NCBI GenBank assembly: GCA_030835385.1
Contig: JAURPI010000019.1
Span: 1-64,000, forward strand
Length of the DNA: 64,000 bases
From: Alphaproteobacteria bacterium
GTDB lineage: Bacteria > Pseudomonadota > Alphaproteobacteria > Rhodospirillales > Rhodospirillaceae
Direction: 5' to 3'
Below are positions 9,671-18,337 of this stretch, in pieces. Every line of letters starts with the position of its first letter. Position 1 is the stretch's first letter. A program made the position numbers and the translations under genes. A model generated the notes under the pieces. That model did not search any database. It saw only the letters and a program-made list of their open reading frames with translations, and was not told the DNA's origin.

Positions 9671-11035
9671 CTAATTGCTCTGATTGAGAACAGGCCTTGT
9701 CAGAGATACTTCTTGCTTGGCGCGTGGCGTTTGAACCCTAACCAATAAACCGTCTGTCGCATTAGCCAGTTTTGTAGCGATAATGGAGTCGCTGGCAGTT
9801 AACTTTGGTGACCGAACAATTATATCAGCGGTGCCGTCCGCGTTTATGCGTTCTCCGACACGTTCCACCTGCACTTGCTGCATGCGTCCATCTATTATCT
9901 TGTAAAGTCGATCGCGTCCGTATACCGCTTCTGCAGGAACAGAAACGACATTATCCTGGGGGGGTAGCTTTAGAAGTATTCTTACTGTGCTACCAAGGCG
10001 CAAGCCGATTGGCGGCTTGGAGAAACCGATATAGCTATCTACACCGCCGCTCCCCTCTCTAGTCTGGCCTGAGATGCGTGTTAATCTTCCAGTAATTCTG
10101 GTTTGGTTTAGATCAACAACAGCGCTCATCTCAATATCCGCTGCGATACCAGCGTTAATAGCGGATATATAATTGGCCGGAACTTGGGTTCTTACCTCTA
10201 TTGAATCTGGGTTTTGTAGTCTCATCAGGCTATCGCCTACGCGCACTCTATCCCCTTCTGAAACCCTTAAGTCAGAAATAACACCTCGAAAGGGAGCAGA
10301 TATAGTTGCCCTTTCTACATCGAGTTCGGCTTGACTGCTTAAGGCATATGCTCGATCTAACTGCGCCTGCCTCTCGTCAAGTCTTATCGCACTTTCATCC
10401 ATTGCTAATTCTGAGCGACTAACAGAGAGGCTTTGGCGCTTTAGGTTTTCTGTTGCATTCTCATAATCTGAGCGTGACAAGCGTCCAAGAGCAAAAAGTT
10501 CTTCCGCCCGCTCAAAACGGCTCTCAGCTATTTCTAGCAAGTCCTTTTCTTGCTCAAATGCCACGCGATTAGTCGCTAGTTGCCGTTTAGAAAAAGAAGA
10601 GAGTGCTTCGATCTCAAGAATGTCCGCCCGCCTTTGCCGGAGCGTTAAGGATGCATCTCTATCGTCTAAAACAACCAACACTTGGCCTGCTTTGACTGTT
10701 TCACCGTCCCTTACCAGCACAGCATTAACTGTTGCTTCAATGCCTGCGCTGAGAGTTGCATCCTGCGGAGACTGGACACTTCCAAAGAGCTCTAGCATGG
10801 GCTCTATTGATCCGTAATTGACCGGTAAAATATCCACCAACCACGCGCGCTCACCCCGCGGCGTCGGGGGGTCTTGTGGCCGACTCATAATCATCCCAAT
10901 GGTGATAAAAATCGCGCCTCCAAGGATCACCATCGGAACCCGTGTGCGAGTAGCCGCTAGTAGTAACGACGCCACTGTGCGCAGCCTAGATTTGGCATCT
11001 CTAAACATGGTGGACCGACCCCATACGGTTTTCAA
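9671..11035 (-). CDS. RND periplasmic adaptor (membrane fusion protein)
   Basis: A 454-residue HlyD/AcrA-type adaptor. It has an N-terminal membrane anchor (about residues 30-50), a lipoyl/barrel-sandwich half motif (VLVRDGETVKAGQVL), a long alpha-hairpin (about 135-235, rich in R, E, L and A), the second half motif (GVISDLRVSEGDRV) and beta-barrel and membrane-proximal domains. It bridges the RND pump to an outer-membrane channel. The start could also be the Met at residue 10 (11008). It is first in the MFP-RND-B12 operon. Confidence 0.88.
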   Translation of the reverse strand: MKTVWGRSTMFRDAKSRLRTVASLLLAATRTRVPMVILGGAIFITIGMIMSRPQDPPTPRGERAWLVDILPVNYGSIEPMLELFGSVQSPQDATLSAGIEATVNAVLVRDGETVKAGQVLVVLDDRDASLTLRQRRADILEIEALSSFSKRQLATNRVAFEQEKDLLEIAESRFERAEELFALGRLSRSDYENATENLKRQSLSVSRSELAMDESAIRLDERQAQLDRAYALSSQAELDVERATISAPFRGVISDLRVSEGDRVRVGDSLMRLQNPDSIEVRTQVPANYISAINAGIAADIEMSAVVDLNQTRITGRLTRISGQTREGSGGVDSYIGFSKPPIGLRLGSTVRILLKLPPQDNVVSVPAEAVYGRDRLYKIIDGRMQQVQVERVGERINADGTADIIVRSPKLTASDSIIATKLANATDGLLVRVQTPRAKQEVSLTRPVLNQSN

Positions 11036-11436
11036 TTGTAGTAATGTATACGTACTTTAAGTTGCCGAAGATCAATAGTCAGCCGTGTAGGGTTGAATGT
11101 AACGTAATGCTGACAAGCCTGAGGCGACCCGCGATATTTTAACTAACAAGGATTTCGTGACGCTGAGGGCGCTGCTGAGTGCTTAGTGCTACATGTTCTA
11201 CGCTAGAAAGCTGGCATTCACCCCGATGTATTTAAAAACTAACCTCGCCCAGCGCAAACTGAGCGAGGTAACTAATGTTTTTCTTTTCTAAGTTCCGAGT
11301 GTGTCTTTGAGATTAATTTAAAGCCACACTGTAGCAGATTTGATTATCAGTTAGAATTCGGTGTGTTTGAAATGCCGATTAAAAAGGATACGTGTTATTT
11401 TCTTTATCAATTATTAAAAGTAGAGCTTCTTACCGC
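11036..11436. other. Intergenic region upstream of the efflux operon
   Basis: This 401-bp gap holds the promoter region of the leftward MFP-RND-B12 operon and, at 11233-11269, the terminator of the fasciclin transcript. Next to the MFP start there is a short self-complementary stretch, TGTATACGTA (11046-11055), which is a possible regulator site. No ORF with recognisable content was found. Confidence 0.5.
11233..11269 (-). terminator. Leftward intrinsic terminator after the fasciclin gene
   Basis: On the minus strand ACCTCGC and GCGAGGT pair over a 14-base loop and are followed by TTAGTTTTT. It lies about 170 bp past the fasciclin stop and separates that operon from the efflux operon. A T-rich stretch on the plus side means it could also work rightward. 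Confidence 0.6.
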
Positions 11437-11919
11437 CTATTCAGGCAACAAAACTGAATCGATTGCATGAATGACACCGTTATCGGTAATTATGTCAGCA
11501 TGGACAACGCGAGCATTATTAACATTGACCCCATCTGTCGCATCAATGTCCAGAGCTTGCCCCTGCACTGTGTCAACGGTCAATTCTTTCCCGTCAATAT
11601 CCGCAGACACAACTTGCCCAGGAATAACGTGGTAGGTCAGCACGGCTATTAGTTGATCTCGGTTTTCTGGTTTCAATAAATCTTCAACTGCTCCTGATGG
11701 TAGTTTTCCGAATGCTTCGTCTGTTGGAGCGAAGACAGTAAATGGGCCAGGACTGGTCAAGGTGTCTACTAATCCTGCTGCTTGAACTGCGGCAACAAGC
11801 GTGTTGAAGGATCCGGCCCCGACGGCCGTCTCAACAATGTTCTCCGCAAGAGCTGAGGATGCCGTCAAAGACAGTACACCAGCAGATAGGATAGAAAGGA
11901 TTTTTTTACTAAAAGTCAT
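11437..11919 (-). CDS. Secreted fasciclin (FAS1) domain protein
   Basis: A 160-residue protein with a Sec signal peptide (about 1-25, ending ALA) and one FAS1 domain. Both conserved blocks are visible: [11 protein letters not shown] (H1) and the YHVIPG motif, then [12 protein letters not shown] (H2). Single-FAS1 exported proteins are adhesion or stress proteins in many bacteria. Its ATG overlaps the stop of the small membrane protein upstream (ATGA), so the two are coupled. Confidence 0.88.
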   Translation of the reverse strand: MTFSKKILSILSAGVLSLTASSALAENIVETAVGAGSFNTLVAAVQAAGLVDTLTSPGPFTVFAPTDEAFGKLPSGAVEDLLKPENRDQLIAVLTYHVIPGQVVSADIDGKELTVDTVQGQALDIDATDGVNVNNARVVHADIITDNGVIHAIDSVLLPE

Positions 11920-12185
11920 ATTAACTCTCCATGTGAGGGGTCGTAATATCGAGTCATTTTCTGAACGTATCTAAATATTTCTGCAGTGAAGACGACGCCG
12001 AGTGCGAGCAACATGTGCACGACAACAGAGGGGCCGAACAGGTAAGTAAGGCCAGACCATACTGAAAAGATTGTCGTCCACATGATCGATAAAACGGTCA
12101 TAATTTGGAAGCGCACATACTTGGGTAAAGCGCGTAATGGATTAATGTTTGGATCCATAACGGTATTGTAAAAGGTTTTGATCAT
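11916..12185 (-). CDS. Small two-TM membrane protein, unknown
   Basis: An 89-residue protein with two predicted membrane helices (about 28-50 and 53-75) and a basic, aromatic C terminus. No family was recognised. Coupling to the fasciclin gene by a 4-base overlap suggests joint expression. A GGGAACGG purine stretch just upstream could be the ribosome site. Confidence 0.6.
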   Translation of the reverse strand: MIKTFYNTVMDPNINPLRALPKYVRFQIMTVLSIMWTTIFSVWSGLTYLFGPSVVVHMLLALGVVFTAEIFRYVQKMTRYYDPSHGELI

Positions 12186-12420
12186 GCCGTTCCCTTTCGA
12201 AGAGTTGATGACTAATGAGTGGTGTGGACTAGAGAAGAGCGAATTGTCTGGTTATATAGATACCTACGCTGCCTGCGGGTTTTTGGATTAAGTTTGAGCA
12301 AAGAAATCTTTCTAGCAACGCCTGAAAAGAATTTATTCAGCCATCGGTTCATCCACCTCTTATTGATCCAAAACGTATGCTCTTCGTAAAAAAGAGAGAA
12401 GTTATCGGAGTAGGAAACAA

Positions 12421-12795
12421 ATGGGCGCGCACGAAAAAATAATCGTTTATTTCGATGGGACATGCCCTTTGTGCCGAAGAGAAATAGATTTCTACCGAGA
12501 TTGCCGGGGGTCCGAATCAATCGATTGGGTAGATGCGTCTCAAGCGAGCCCAGAGCAACTAGGGCCTGACTTGAATAAAGAAAAAGCAATGAGCCGTTTT
12601 CACGTCAGAGATAAAGAAGGGGAATTATATTCAGGTGGCGCCGGCTTCACTGAGCTTTGGCAATCCTTGTATGGCTTTCGTTTACTATCTGCTTTTTTTC
12701 GCTTACCGGTTATCTGCATACTTTTTGAGTGGTTTTACCTGTTTTCTCTAAAGGTCCGGCCACGTCTAAAGATGTACTTTGAAGAGAGGAAATGA
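12421..12795 (+). CDS. DCC-family (DUF393) thiol-disulfide oxidoreductase-like protein
   Basis: A 124-residue protein of the usual DUF393 length. The N-terminal motif is YFDGTCPLCRREIDFY, with the D-G-x-C-x-x-C signature of the family, followed by the conserved Y-S-G-G-x-G-F and a hydrophobic C-terminal half. The family is thioredoxin-related but poorly characterised. It often sits beside photolyase/LitR-type light-stress genes. The gene is divergent from the two-TM/fasciclin pair. Confidence 0.85.
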   Translation: MGAHEKIIVYFDGTCPLCRREIDFYRDCRGSESIDWVDASQASPEQLGPDLNKEKAMSRFHVRDKEGELYSGGAGFTELWQSLYGFRLLSAFFRLPVICILFEWFYLFSLKVRPRLKMYFEERK

Positions 12796-12878
12796 ACCGG
12801 TTGGCCCTAAAACTATAACGGTAGCCATAACTAAAGCAGCGATAAACACGAAACGAAAAGAAGTGATACTGGGCATTA

Positions 12879-13655
12879 TTAGCTCGCCTTGATATTCCCC
12901 ACTCTTCTCTGAACAAATAACCATAAAATCGTCAGTGATAATAAGATGGCCCCAGTGATCGCTGCCATCTTGACGAAGTCACTTATTCCTTCTGGTCTAA
13001 GGTAAATGCCGATGGAGGCCCACACGAAGACACAAGCGTAAACAAGGTCTTTCGTAGCCAAACTAATCCAAACGTAGATGGTTAGAGCGGAAATGACTGT
13101 GACCAGAGCCCAAAGGTCCATTGACAATCCAAACGGATAAAGCTGCTGGACGTAAAAAACAGCACCAAGGTTAGCAAGCGTTGCGGTAGTAATCCAACCG
13201 AAGTAAAGGCTGAACGGGCCGTCGATCGTTAAGAATTGAGTGCGATTAGGCGGTTCCTCTCTTCTAAGACGAATACAGATGATCACGAGCGTCACGAGGA
13301 TGACCAACATTAGGGCAAGGCTGATCTCTACGTAGCGATAATGCCATGCGAGAATCCACCCTATGTTTGCGGCTGCATTTAATAAGAATAGATTAGCCAC
13401 CTTGAGCGCCCGCGACTTGTTGGCCGTGGATCCAAAGATGGCAACCAAAGAATATAGAATGAGGCCCAGATAGATTAGACTCCAGATCGAAAAGACGTAC
13501 CCCAATGGAGTGAAGCCAGTAGGATTGAGGTCAGATAGCTCTCCAGTTTGATATCCGTTGATAGGGAGAATGTTAGCAGCAGCATTTACGCCGATCACCA
13601 GAACGACAGCGACTAGAGGAATGTAAGAGCGGATAGTCACTACAAGGGGCTCCAT
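12879..13655 (-). CDS. TspO/MBR-like (tryptophan-rich sensory) membrane protein, long form
   Basis: About 258 residues from the Met at 13655; an upstream Met at 13685 is less likely. It has 7-8 hydrophobic segments. The TspO-like features are the N-A-A-A-N segment, GFTPLGYVFSIWSLIY (P-x-x-x-F-x-x-W), then a repeat of N-A-A-A-N-I-G-W and a W-rich second half. TspO proteins bind porphyrins and steroids and respond to oxygen and light. The long form is typical of light/stress clusters. Exact function unknown. Confidence 0.7.
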   Translation of the reverse strand: MEPLVVTIRSYIPLVAVVLVIGVNAAANILPINGYQTGELSDLNPTGFTPLGYVFSIWSLIYLGLILYSLVAIFGSTANKSRALKVANLFLLNAAANIGWILAWHYRYVEISLALMLVILVTLVIICIRLRREEPPNRTQFLTIDGPFSLYFGWITTATLANLGAVFYVQQLYPFGLSMDLWALVTVISALTIYVWISLATKDLVYACVFVWASIGIYLRPEGISDFVKMAAITGAILLSLTILWLFVQRRVGNIKAS

Positions 13656-13743
13656 TTGTGGATAATTAAAGAGAAAACAAGGCAAAAATAGGCATAAAAG
13701 TGCGATGCATTAAAAAACAAAGATAGCACCATAGAACAAGCCT

Positions 13744-14493
13744 TCAAAACGGTATGACAGAGCCGTCCCAAGCAATAATGCGCCCCGAATCCTCTGAGGT
13801 TCGTGAATTCAACGCGGATAGAAGCGCATATGCGGATTGCTCAGGGGTTAATAATTTTGACCGAGATTGATTTCGCACAAATGGTTTCGATAAAGAAGTA
13901 TCAACTGTCCCTGGGTGTAGAGCGATGCATAGGGCCTCTGGATGCGTGCGGCCGAGTTCAATGGAAAAAGTCCGTACCAACATGTGCAAAGCTGCTTTGG
14001 AAGCGCGGTAAGAGTACCAACCGCCCAAATGATTATCTGAAAGGCTTCCAACGCGCGCACCGAGAGCGGCAAAGGCCGCCTTACGGTGGCGGGGGAGAAG
14101 ATCGAAGAAGTGTTTTGCCACTAGGGCTGGCCCGATTGCATTAATACGAAAAGCTTGTGCCATTGCTTCAGCCGATATTGCATTTCTTGACTTTTCTGGT
14201 TGCATATCTGTGCCAGCATGAAGAATTCCAGTCGCTACCAGAATGACATGAAGGTAGTCAGTCTCCAGTTTGATAGTTTCCGCAGCTTTGGCAACACTAG
14301 CCTCGTTTTCTAAATCTAGCGGGATAAACTCGGTGTCACCCAGCGGGTCACAGTGACGCCGCCCTAGGTTAAAAACTCTTTTTACGTTCCTTGAACCCAC
14401 AAGGCAGCGGGTCAAGGCCTGCCCTATGCCTCCTGAGCCGCCAATCACAGCGACAGAAAGGTCAGGCCCGAACGTGTCAACGATTTCATTCAA
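13744..14493 (-). CDS. Short-chain dehydrogenase/reductase (C-factor-like)
   Basis: A 249-residue Rossmann protein. The cofactor motif is GGSGGIGQAL (residues 18-27), with the later A-T-G-I-L (N-A-G position), the conserved N in INAIGP, and the catalytic Tyr-Lys in YSYRASKAAL. It resembles the CsgA/C-factor-like SDR group. The substrate is unknown. Related SDRs occur in LitR-linked stress clusters. It is transcribed toward TspO with a 88-bp gap. Confidence 0.85.
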   Translation of the reverse strand: MNEIVDTFGPDLSVAVIGGSGGIGQALTRCLVGSRNVKRVFNLGRRHCDPLGDTEFIPLDLENEASVAKAAETIKLETDYLHVILVATGILHAGTDMQPEKSRNAISAEAMAQAFRINAIGPALVAKHFFDLLPRHRKAAFAALGARVGSLSDNHLGGWYSYRASKAALHMLVRTFSIELGRTHPEALCIALHPGTVDTSLSKPFVRNQSRSKLLTPEQSAYALLSALNSRTSEDSGRIIAWDGSVIPF

Positions 14494-14639
14494 AAGTCGA
14501 AGTCCTCACCTAATCTTTGATACCTAGTTAGGTCGTATGTAGTGAGCTAACGTCGCGATAAATGCGGTTTAGGAGCATCTATAAAAATCGAATCCTTTGA
14601 TCCGGTTTAGATCAGTTTACGTAGTGGGAGATGTATTTG

Positions 14640-14660
14640 GATCATACGATGCGTATGATC
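14640..14660. promoter_or_regulatory. Perfect 9+9 palindrome, candidate operator
   Basis: GATCATACG and CGTATGATC form an exact inverted repeat with a 3-base spacer. It lies 32 bases before the DUF3429 start and in the divergent gap to the SDR gene. Symmetry of this length suggests a dimeric repressor or activator site. A looser CATAC/GTATG pair occurs at 19195-19211 upstream of DUF3050. Confidence 0.5.
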
Positions 14661-14692
14661 TCGACCAAATTAGATAGTGCCGGTAGCGTAGA

Positions 14693-15157
14693 GTGACAGT
14701 ATTTGTTGTTAACGATTCAAAATTCAGGAGCCCGGTGTGCGCACTCGGTGTTGCAGGCCTCTCACCCTTCATACTTCTCGCAGCTACTTTGATTTTCTTT
14801 GACGATATTCCGGCCAGACCAATACAATTTGCACTGTTGTCTTACGGTGCCACGATTTTATCGTTCCTTGGCGGCACCCAATGGGTTCTAGCAGCCGCAT
14901 CTACGAAACATATCACGCGAGAAAAGTCAGTTTTTTGGGGTTTTTTTGTGAGCGTAATACCGTCATTAGTCGGTTGGGCCTCGCTACTTGTCCCAATCGA
15001 TTTTGGTTACTTTATTTTGGTAGCCTCGTTCGCTGCGATTTTGTGGCTAGACGTTAGGGCTACCCTAGGGTCCCTATTACCGGAATGGTATCTTCGACTG
15101 CGCATTGCTTTAACGCTGATAGTGGTTCCGTGTTTGGTAATAGGTGGGGTGTCATAA
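14693..15157 (+). CDS. DUF3429 integral membrane protein
   Basis: A 154-residue protein with five predicted membrane helices. The DUF3429 hallmark is visible: the SYGATILSFLGGTQW segment (about residues 50-64). Function is unknown in the family; members occur in light/oxidative-stress clusters and in proteobacterial quinone-rich membranes. Translation starts at GTG. It heads a rightward run with the HIG1 and coq7-like genes. Confidence 0.85.
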   Translation: MTVFVVNDSKFRSPVCALGVAGLSPFILLAATLIFFDDIPARPIQFALLSYGATILSFLGGTQWVLAAASTKHITREKSVFWGFFVSVIPSLVGWASLLVPIDFGYFILVASFAAILWLDVRATLGSLLPEWYLRLRIALTLIVVPCLVIGGVS

Positions 15158-15286
15158 TGTCGCCATAGGAACCCTTACCTGACATTAGATCACACTAAAC
15201 CTTCACAAGAGAGGAATACAAATATCGAACAGAATTCAGGCTAAAATAAAAATTCGGTTAATCCTTTTGCGATATTCAGACGTAAA

Positions 15287-15490
15287 ATGTTTATGGAATT
15301 GTTCGTCACCATTCTTCTGTCCGTCTCTACTTTAGCGGTGGTAGTAATTTTAATTGCGGGCCTTTGGGTTTTCGCAATAGGCGGTGATGCGCATTCGAAG
15401 CATGGTAATAGGCTAATGAAATGGCGGGTTAACGCCCAAATGGTGGCGGTATTTTTCATTTTTCTCTTAGCAGCTATCCGAGATCTTTGA
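15287..15490 (+). CDS. HIG1-domain twin-transmembrane small protein
   Basis: A 67-residue protein with two membrane helices flanking a basic loop. The loop motif (G-D-A-H-S-K-H-G-N-R-L-M-K-W-R-V) is the HIG1 signature: G-G, then N-R-L-M-x-W-R. Bacterial HIG1 proteins are linked to respiratory complex assembly or stability, as in mitochondria. It lies 13 bp before the coq7-like gene. Confidence 0.8.
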   Translation: MFMELFVTILLSVSTLAVVVILIAGLWVFAIGGDAHSKHGNRLMKWRVNAQMVAVFFIFLLAAIRDL

Positions 15491-15502
15491 GATTGTCCAA
15501 CG

Positions 15503-16020
15503 GTGGCTTTTGGTAAGGTGAACGATATAGATGATGGTTGCTTTTATGACTGTGAAAACCATACGCTATCCAATTGGATTCTAAGAGAATTACGCTCCAA
15601 CCACGCAGGTGAAACAGGAGCAGTCGCTATCTACAAAGGTATTCTATGGTTAACGCTCGACCCTACTGTTATCAGGTTCGCAGAGGAACACCTTGGGTCA
15701 GAACGCCGTCACCTTGCCGCCATTGAAGGTATTTTGCCCCCGACTAAGCGGAGCTCTCTTCTTTTATTATGGAGCATTGCCGGTTTTTTAGTTGGCATGG
15801 CCCCAGCTATTTTCGGGCCACGCGCAATCTACGTTACAATAGAAGCCGTTGAACAGTTTGTCGTTCGCCATTACGATTCTCAATCGAGTGTTTAACTCAT
15901 AATAGCTCATTCCCGCTTATTAGAGCGCAGCTTGAGTGGTTACGATTAGATGAACATGCGCATCAATGCGAGGCGAGAAATCTCACGGACTCTCATCTAA
16001 CTCCTCTTGAATGTGTATAG
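15503..16020 (+). pseudogene. coq7: coq7-like demethoxyubiquinone hydroxylase, frameshifted
   Basis: Coq7 is a membrane-associated diiron hydroxylase of ubiquinone synthesis. The first frame (GTG at 15503) gives 130 residues with N-H-A-G-E-T-G-A, the E-E-H-L-G-S-E-R-R-H ligand block and V-E-Q-F-V-V-R-H-Y, then stops at 15893-15895. The missing C terminus continues in another frame from about 15883 to TAG at 16018-16020. It includes L-R-L-D-E-H-A-H, the last E-x-x-H iron ligands. A 1-base deletion near 15882-15884 (CAATCG) explains this. Without the second part the diiron site is incomplete. Sequencing error or programmed shifting remain possible. Confidence 0.8.
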
Positions 16021-16099
16021 GGCCGACTTGTCCAGTTAGGGAGTTATGCAGCTGTTACCGTCGCCCGTCGTATTTAAAAGATCCCGGCCCGCTGGTCTC

Positions 16100-17086
16100 T
16101 TAGGTTGCAAAGGCTCCGACCAAATATTTACCTGCAGCGATGCCACTTTGGTAGGCACACTCCACGCGAGAACCAAGACACCAATCCCCAATTGCAGTGA
16201 GCGTATGGTCACTAGTGCTCAAAAAAAGCTCGCCCAGTGGGACGCTCGTTAAGGCATAACGCCACAGGTGAGCTCTTGCAAATGTTGGTGCGGGTAAACG
16301 CCTGCCTAACTTGCGCTCTAGCATATTAAGAAGTTCTGGAAGTACTGAATCCCTATCGCGTTCTATATTGTTGAGACTCCACTGAGGACTAACATGGGCC
16401 ACCCAAGATTCAATATGCTGTGAACGGTCAAGTTTCGAGTTATTACGCACTAGCCAAGTCAGATCACTATTTTCGTCAGTTATCACATCCAAGTCAGTTT
16501 TAAACCTTCGGTCAAATGCAGCAATTAAAGCCCAACATGGTGACATTTCGACTTCGCTGATTCTGACAGAAATTTCTGTATCTCGACCGATCAAAACTAG
16601 GGTTTGGGGCGCAGGCGCAGAGACAATAACATTATCGAAGTATAGTGGCACGCCCCCATCTTCTAACTCTAAGCACCACCCTCTGCGGTATCGGTAAATT
16701 CTAGAGACATACGCGTGATACTTAATATCCAAATTTGATATCAACGGGTTAACAAGGTCTCTCATCGCTGGTCGCCCAACGAACCAGTCTTGCTCCCGGC
16801 TACCCTTGGAAACACGTGGCGACCACATTCCAGCACAGCCGCGTTGCTCCGCCTCTGAGAGGTATGTCTTAAATCCGCACGTTTTGGCCGTCACGTATTG
16901 AGCGCCATGATCGAAGGCTATGCCATCTTCCAGATGGCGGGTTGATACGCGGCCACCATAACCCGCACTTTTTTCAAAAAGGGTTGGGGAAAAGCCAGCT
17001 GACCTGAGAATTTGTGCGCAGGTTAAAGCCGAGATCCCCGCACCGACAATCGCAATACGAGAGGAAGGATCTATTGTGGTCATCAC
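16100..17086 (-). CDS. Renalase-like NAD(P)/FAD-dependent oxidoreductase
   Basis: A 328-residue flavoprotein. It starts with the FAD-binding fold (IAIVGAGISALTCAQIL, then LFEKSAGYGGRVSTR) and the D-H-G-A-Q-Y-V-T segment typical of the renalase/amine-oxidase-like family. The C-terminal FAD motif is GDWCLGSRVECAYQSG, with I-A-A-G. Bacterial relatives repair off-target NAD(P)H isomers or act on unknown amines. Such genes are frequent next to LitR-type photoreceptor genes. Convergent with coq7-like, divergent from ubiG. Confidence 0.85.
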   Translation of the reverse strand: MMTTIDPSSRIAIVGAGISALTCAQILRSAGFSPTLFEKSAGYGGRVSTRHLEDGIAFDHGAQYVTAKTCGFKTYLSEAEQRGCAGMWSPRVSKGSREQDWFVGRPAMRDLVNPLISNLDIKYHAYVSRIYRYRRGWCLELEDGGVPLYFDNVIVSAPAPQTLVLIGRDTEISVRISEVEMSPCWALIAAFDRRFKTDLDVITDENSDLTWLVRNNSKLDRSQHIESWVAHVSPQWSLNNIERDRDSVLPELLNMLERKLGRRLPAPTFARAHLWRYALTSVPLGELFLSTSDHTLTAIGDWCLGSRVECAYQSGIAAGKYLVGAFAT

Positions 17087-17155
17087 AAATTCCGTCGAGT
17101 GTTTGGTCTATTGGCCGGGTGGCTGCGTACATGTGTTAGGTTTGGATGATTTTGT

Positions 17156-17968
17156 GTGAGGATGAAGTCTATGTTGCGCAAAGATATGTTAGACTGTCCC
17201 GCCCTGACCTCACCAACAATTGATCAGACAGAAATTGATCGTTTTAACGCTATGGCCGAAGAATGGTGGAAACCTGACGGTCGTTTTCGTGCGATGCACG
17301 CGTTTAACCCCGTTCGGTGCGACTACATTATCAATATGCTATCCAATCATTTTGATCGTGATCGCTCAGAAAAGGCTTGTCTAGAGAATATCTCAATTTT
17401 AGATGTCGGCTGTGGCGCCGGTATGGTTTGTGAACCATTAGCGAAACGCGGGGCAACAGTAACTGGAATTGATGCAACTCGTCGAAACATCGACATAGCT
17501 CGCTGGCACGCTGAGAAGTCGAATCTAGACTTATCCTACAGGCATCAAATGGCTGAGCACTTGCTCGATGAAGGGCTGAACTTTGATGTGGTTCTTAGTA
17601 CAGAGGTGATCGAGCACGTCGCCAATCCGGCGCTGCTTATGAGTCAGTGCGCGGCCCTTCTAAAACCGGGGGGCACGGTAATCGTGGGCACATTGAACAG
17701 GACCGTACGCTCCTTCTTAAAAGCCATAATTGGAGCGGAATATGTTCTGCGGATTCTACCCCGGGGTACACATGACTGGCGAAGATTTCTCTCCCCGCAG
17801 AGCATCCAGAAAATACTTTCGAAGAATGGCTTAAATGTTATCGATGTTACCGGTCTGACAGTAAATCCGCTGACAATGAAATGGCGACTAAGCGGTGACA
17901 CGTCGGTCAATTATATATTACAAGCCGTCAAACCGGATATCACTCACGCTGCCAAAGTTACTCGATAA
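17156..17968 (+). CDS. ubiG: UbiG, ubiquinone O-methyltransferase
   Basis: A 270-residue class I SAM methyltransferase with the UbiG hallmarks: the R-F-N-A-M-A-E-E-W-W N-terminal block, L-D-V-G-C-G-A-G (motif I), T-G-I-D-A, S-T-E-V-I-E-H-V and the G-T-L-N-R-T segment. UbiG does both O-methylations of ubiquinone synthesis, before and after the Coq7 step. Its presence near a coq7-like gene is a functional match. It may be a second copy or the main one; the window cannot tell. The ATG could also be the third residue. Confidence 0.9.
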   Translation: MRMKSMLRKDMLDCPALTSPTIDQTEIDRFNAMAEEWWKPDGRFRAMHAFNPVRCDYIINMLSNHFDRDRSEKACLENISILDVGCGAGMVCEPLAKRGATVTGIDATRRNIDIARWHAEKSNLDLSYRHQMAEHLLDEGLNFDVVLSTEVIEHVANPALLMSQCAALLKPGGTVIVGTLNRTVRSFLKAIIGAEYVLRILPRGTHDWRRFLSPQSIQKILSKNGLNVIDVTGLTVNPLTMKWRLSGDTSVNYILQAVKPDITHAAKVTR

Positions 17969-18337
17969 CATAACAATTTTTGATTGAGTGGAAGCGCTGA
18001 AAGGCTTCTGTTTATTCTCAAACAGCCAAGGCCATTCGGTGACCGTTTAGTCAGCCTATCCGGGATCAAATTCATAATTTGCCTGGTTTCTATAAGCTCA
18101 TATTAGCCACTGTTGTTTAAATGCTACCGCCACGGCTTTGCGTTTATGCTCAAGCAAATCCAGTCAAATCAGGGTAATATTATGGTTAAGGCCAAGGAGC
18201 ACTGTTAATGGCGCCTCGCCATTCTACCGAGCAGAACAGACCCTAACGAGAATTAACAAGACCCATTAACAGTTGCGGACTTTATCATCGTAAAGTCCAA
18301 ATTGGTTAAAGAAGCTATCACCCTGTTTAACAGTTAT
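17969..18337. other. Convergent intergenic region, no gene seen
   Basis: These 369 bp lie between the ends of ubiG (+) and DUF3050 (-). Two weak hairpins (GAAGC/GCTTC at 17991-18008 and CTGTTT/AAACAG at 18008-18025) may help termination. No ORF with family content was found. Confidence 0.4.

Noticed and set aside
12212-12589. 125-residue minus-strand ORF
   Set aside because: Overlaps the start of the DCC-family gene (12421) on the opposite strand and has no recognisable domain.
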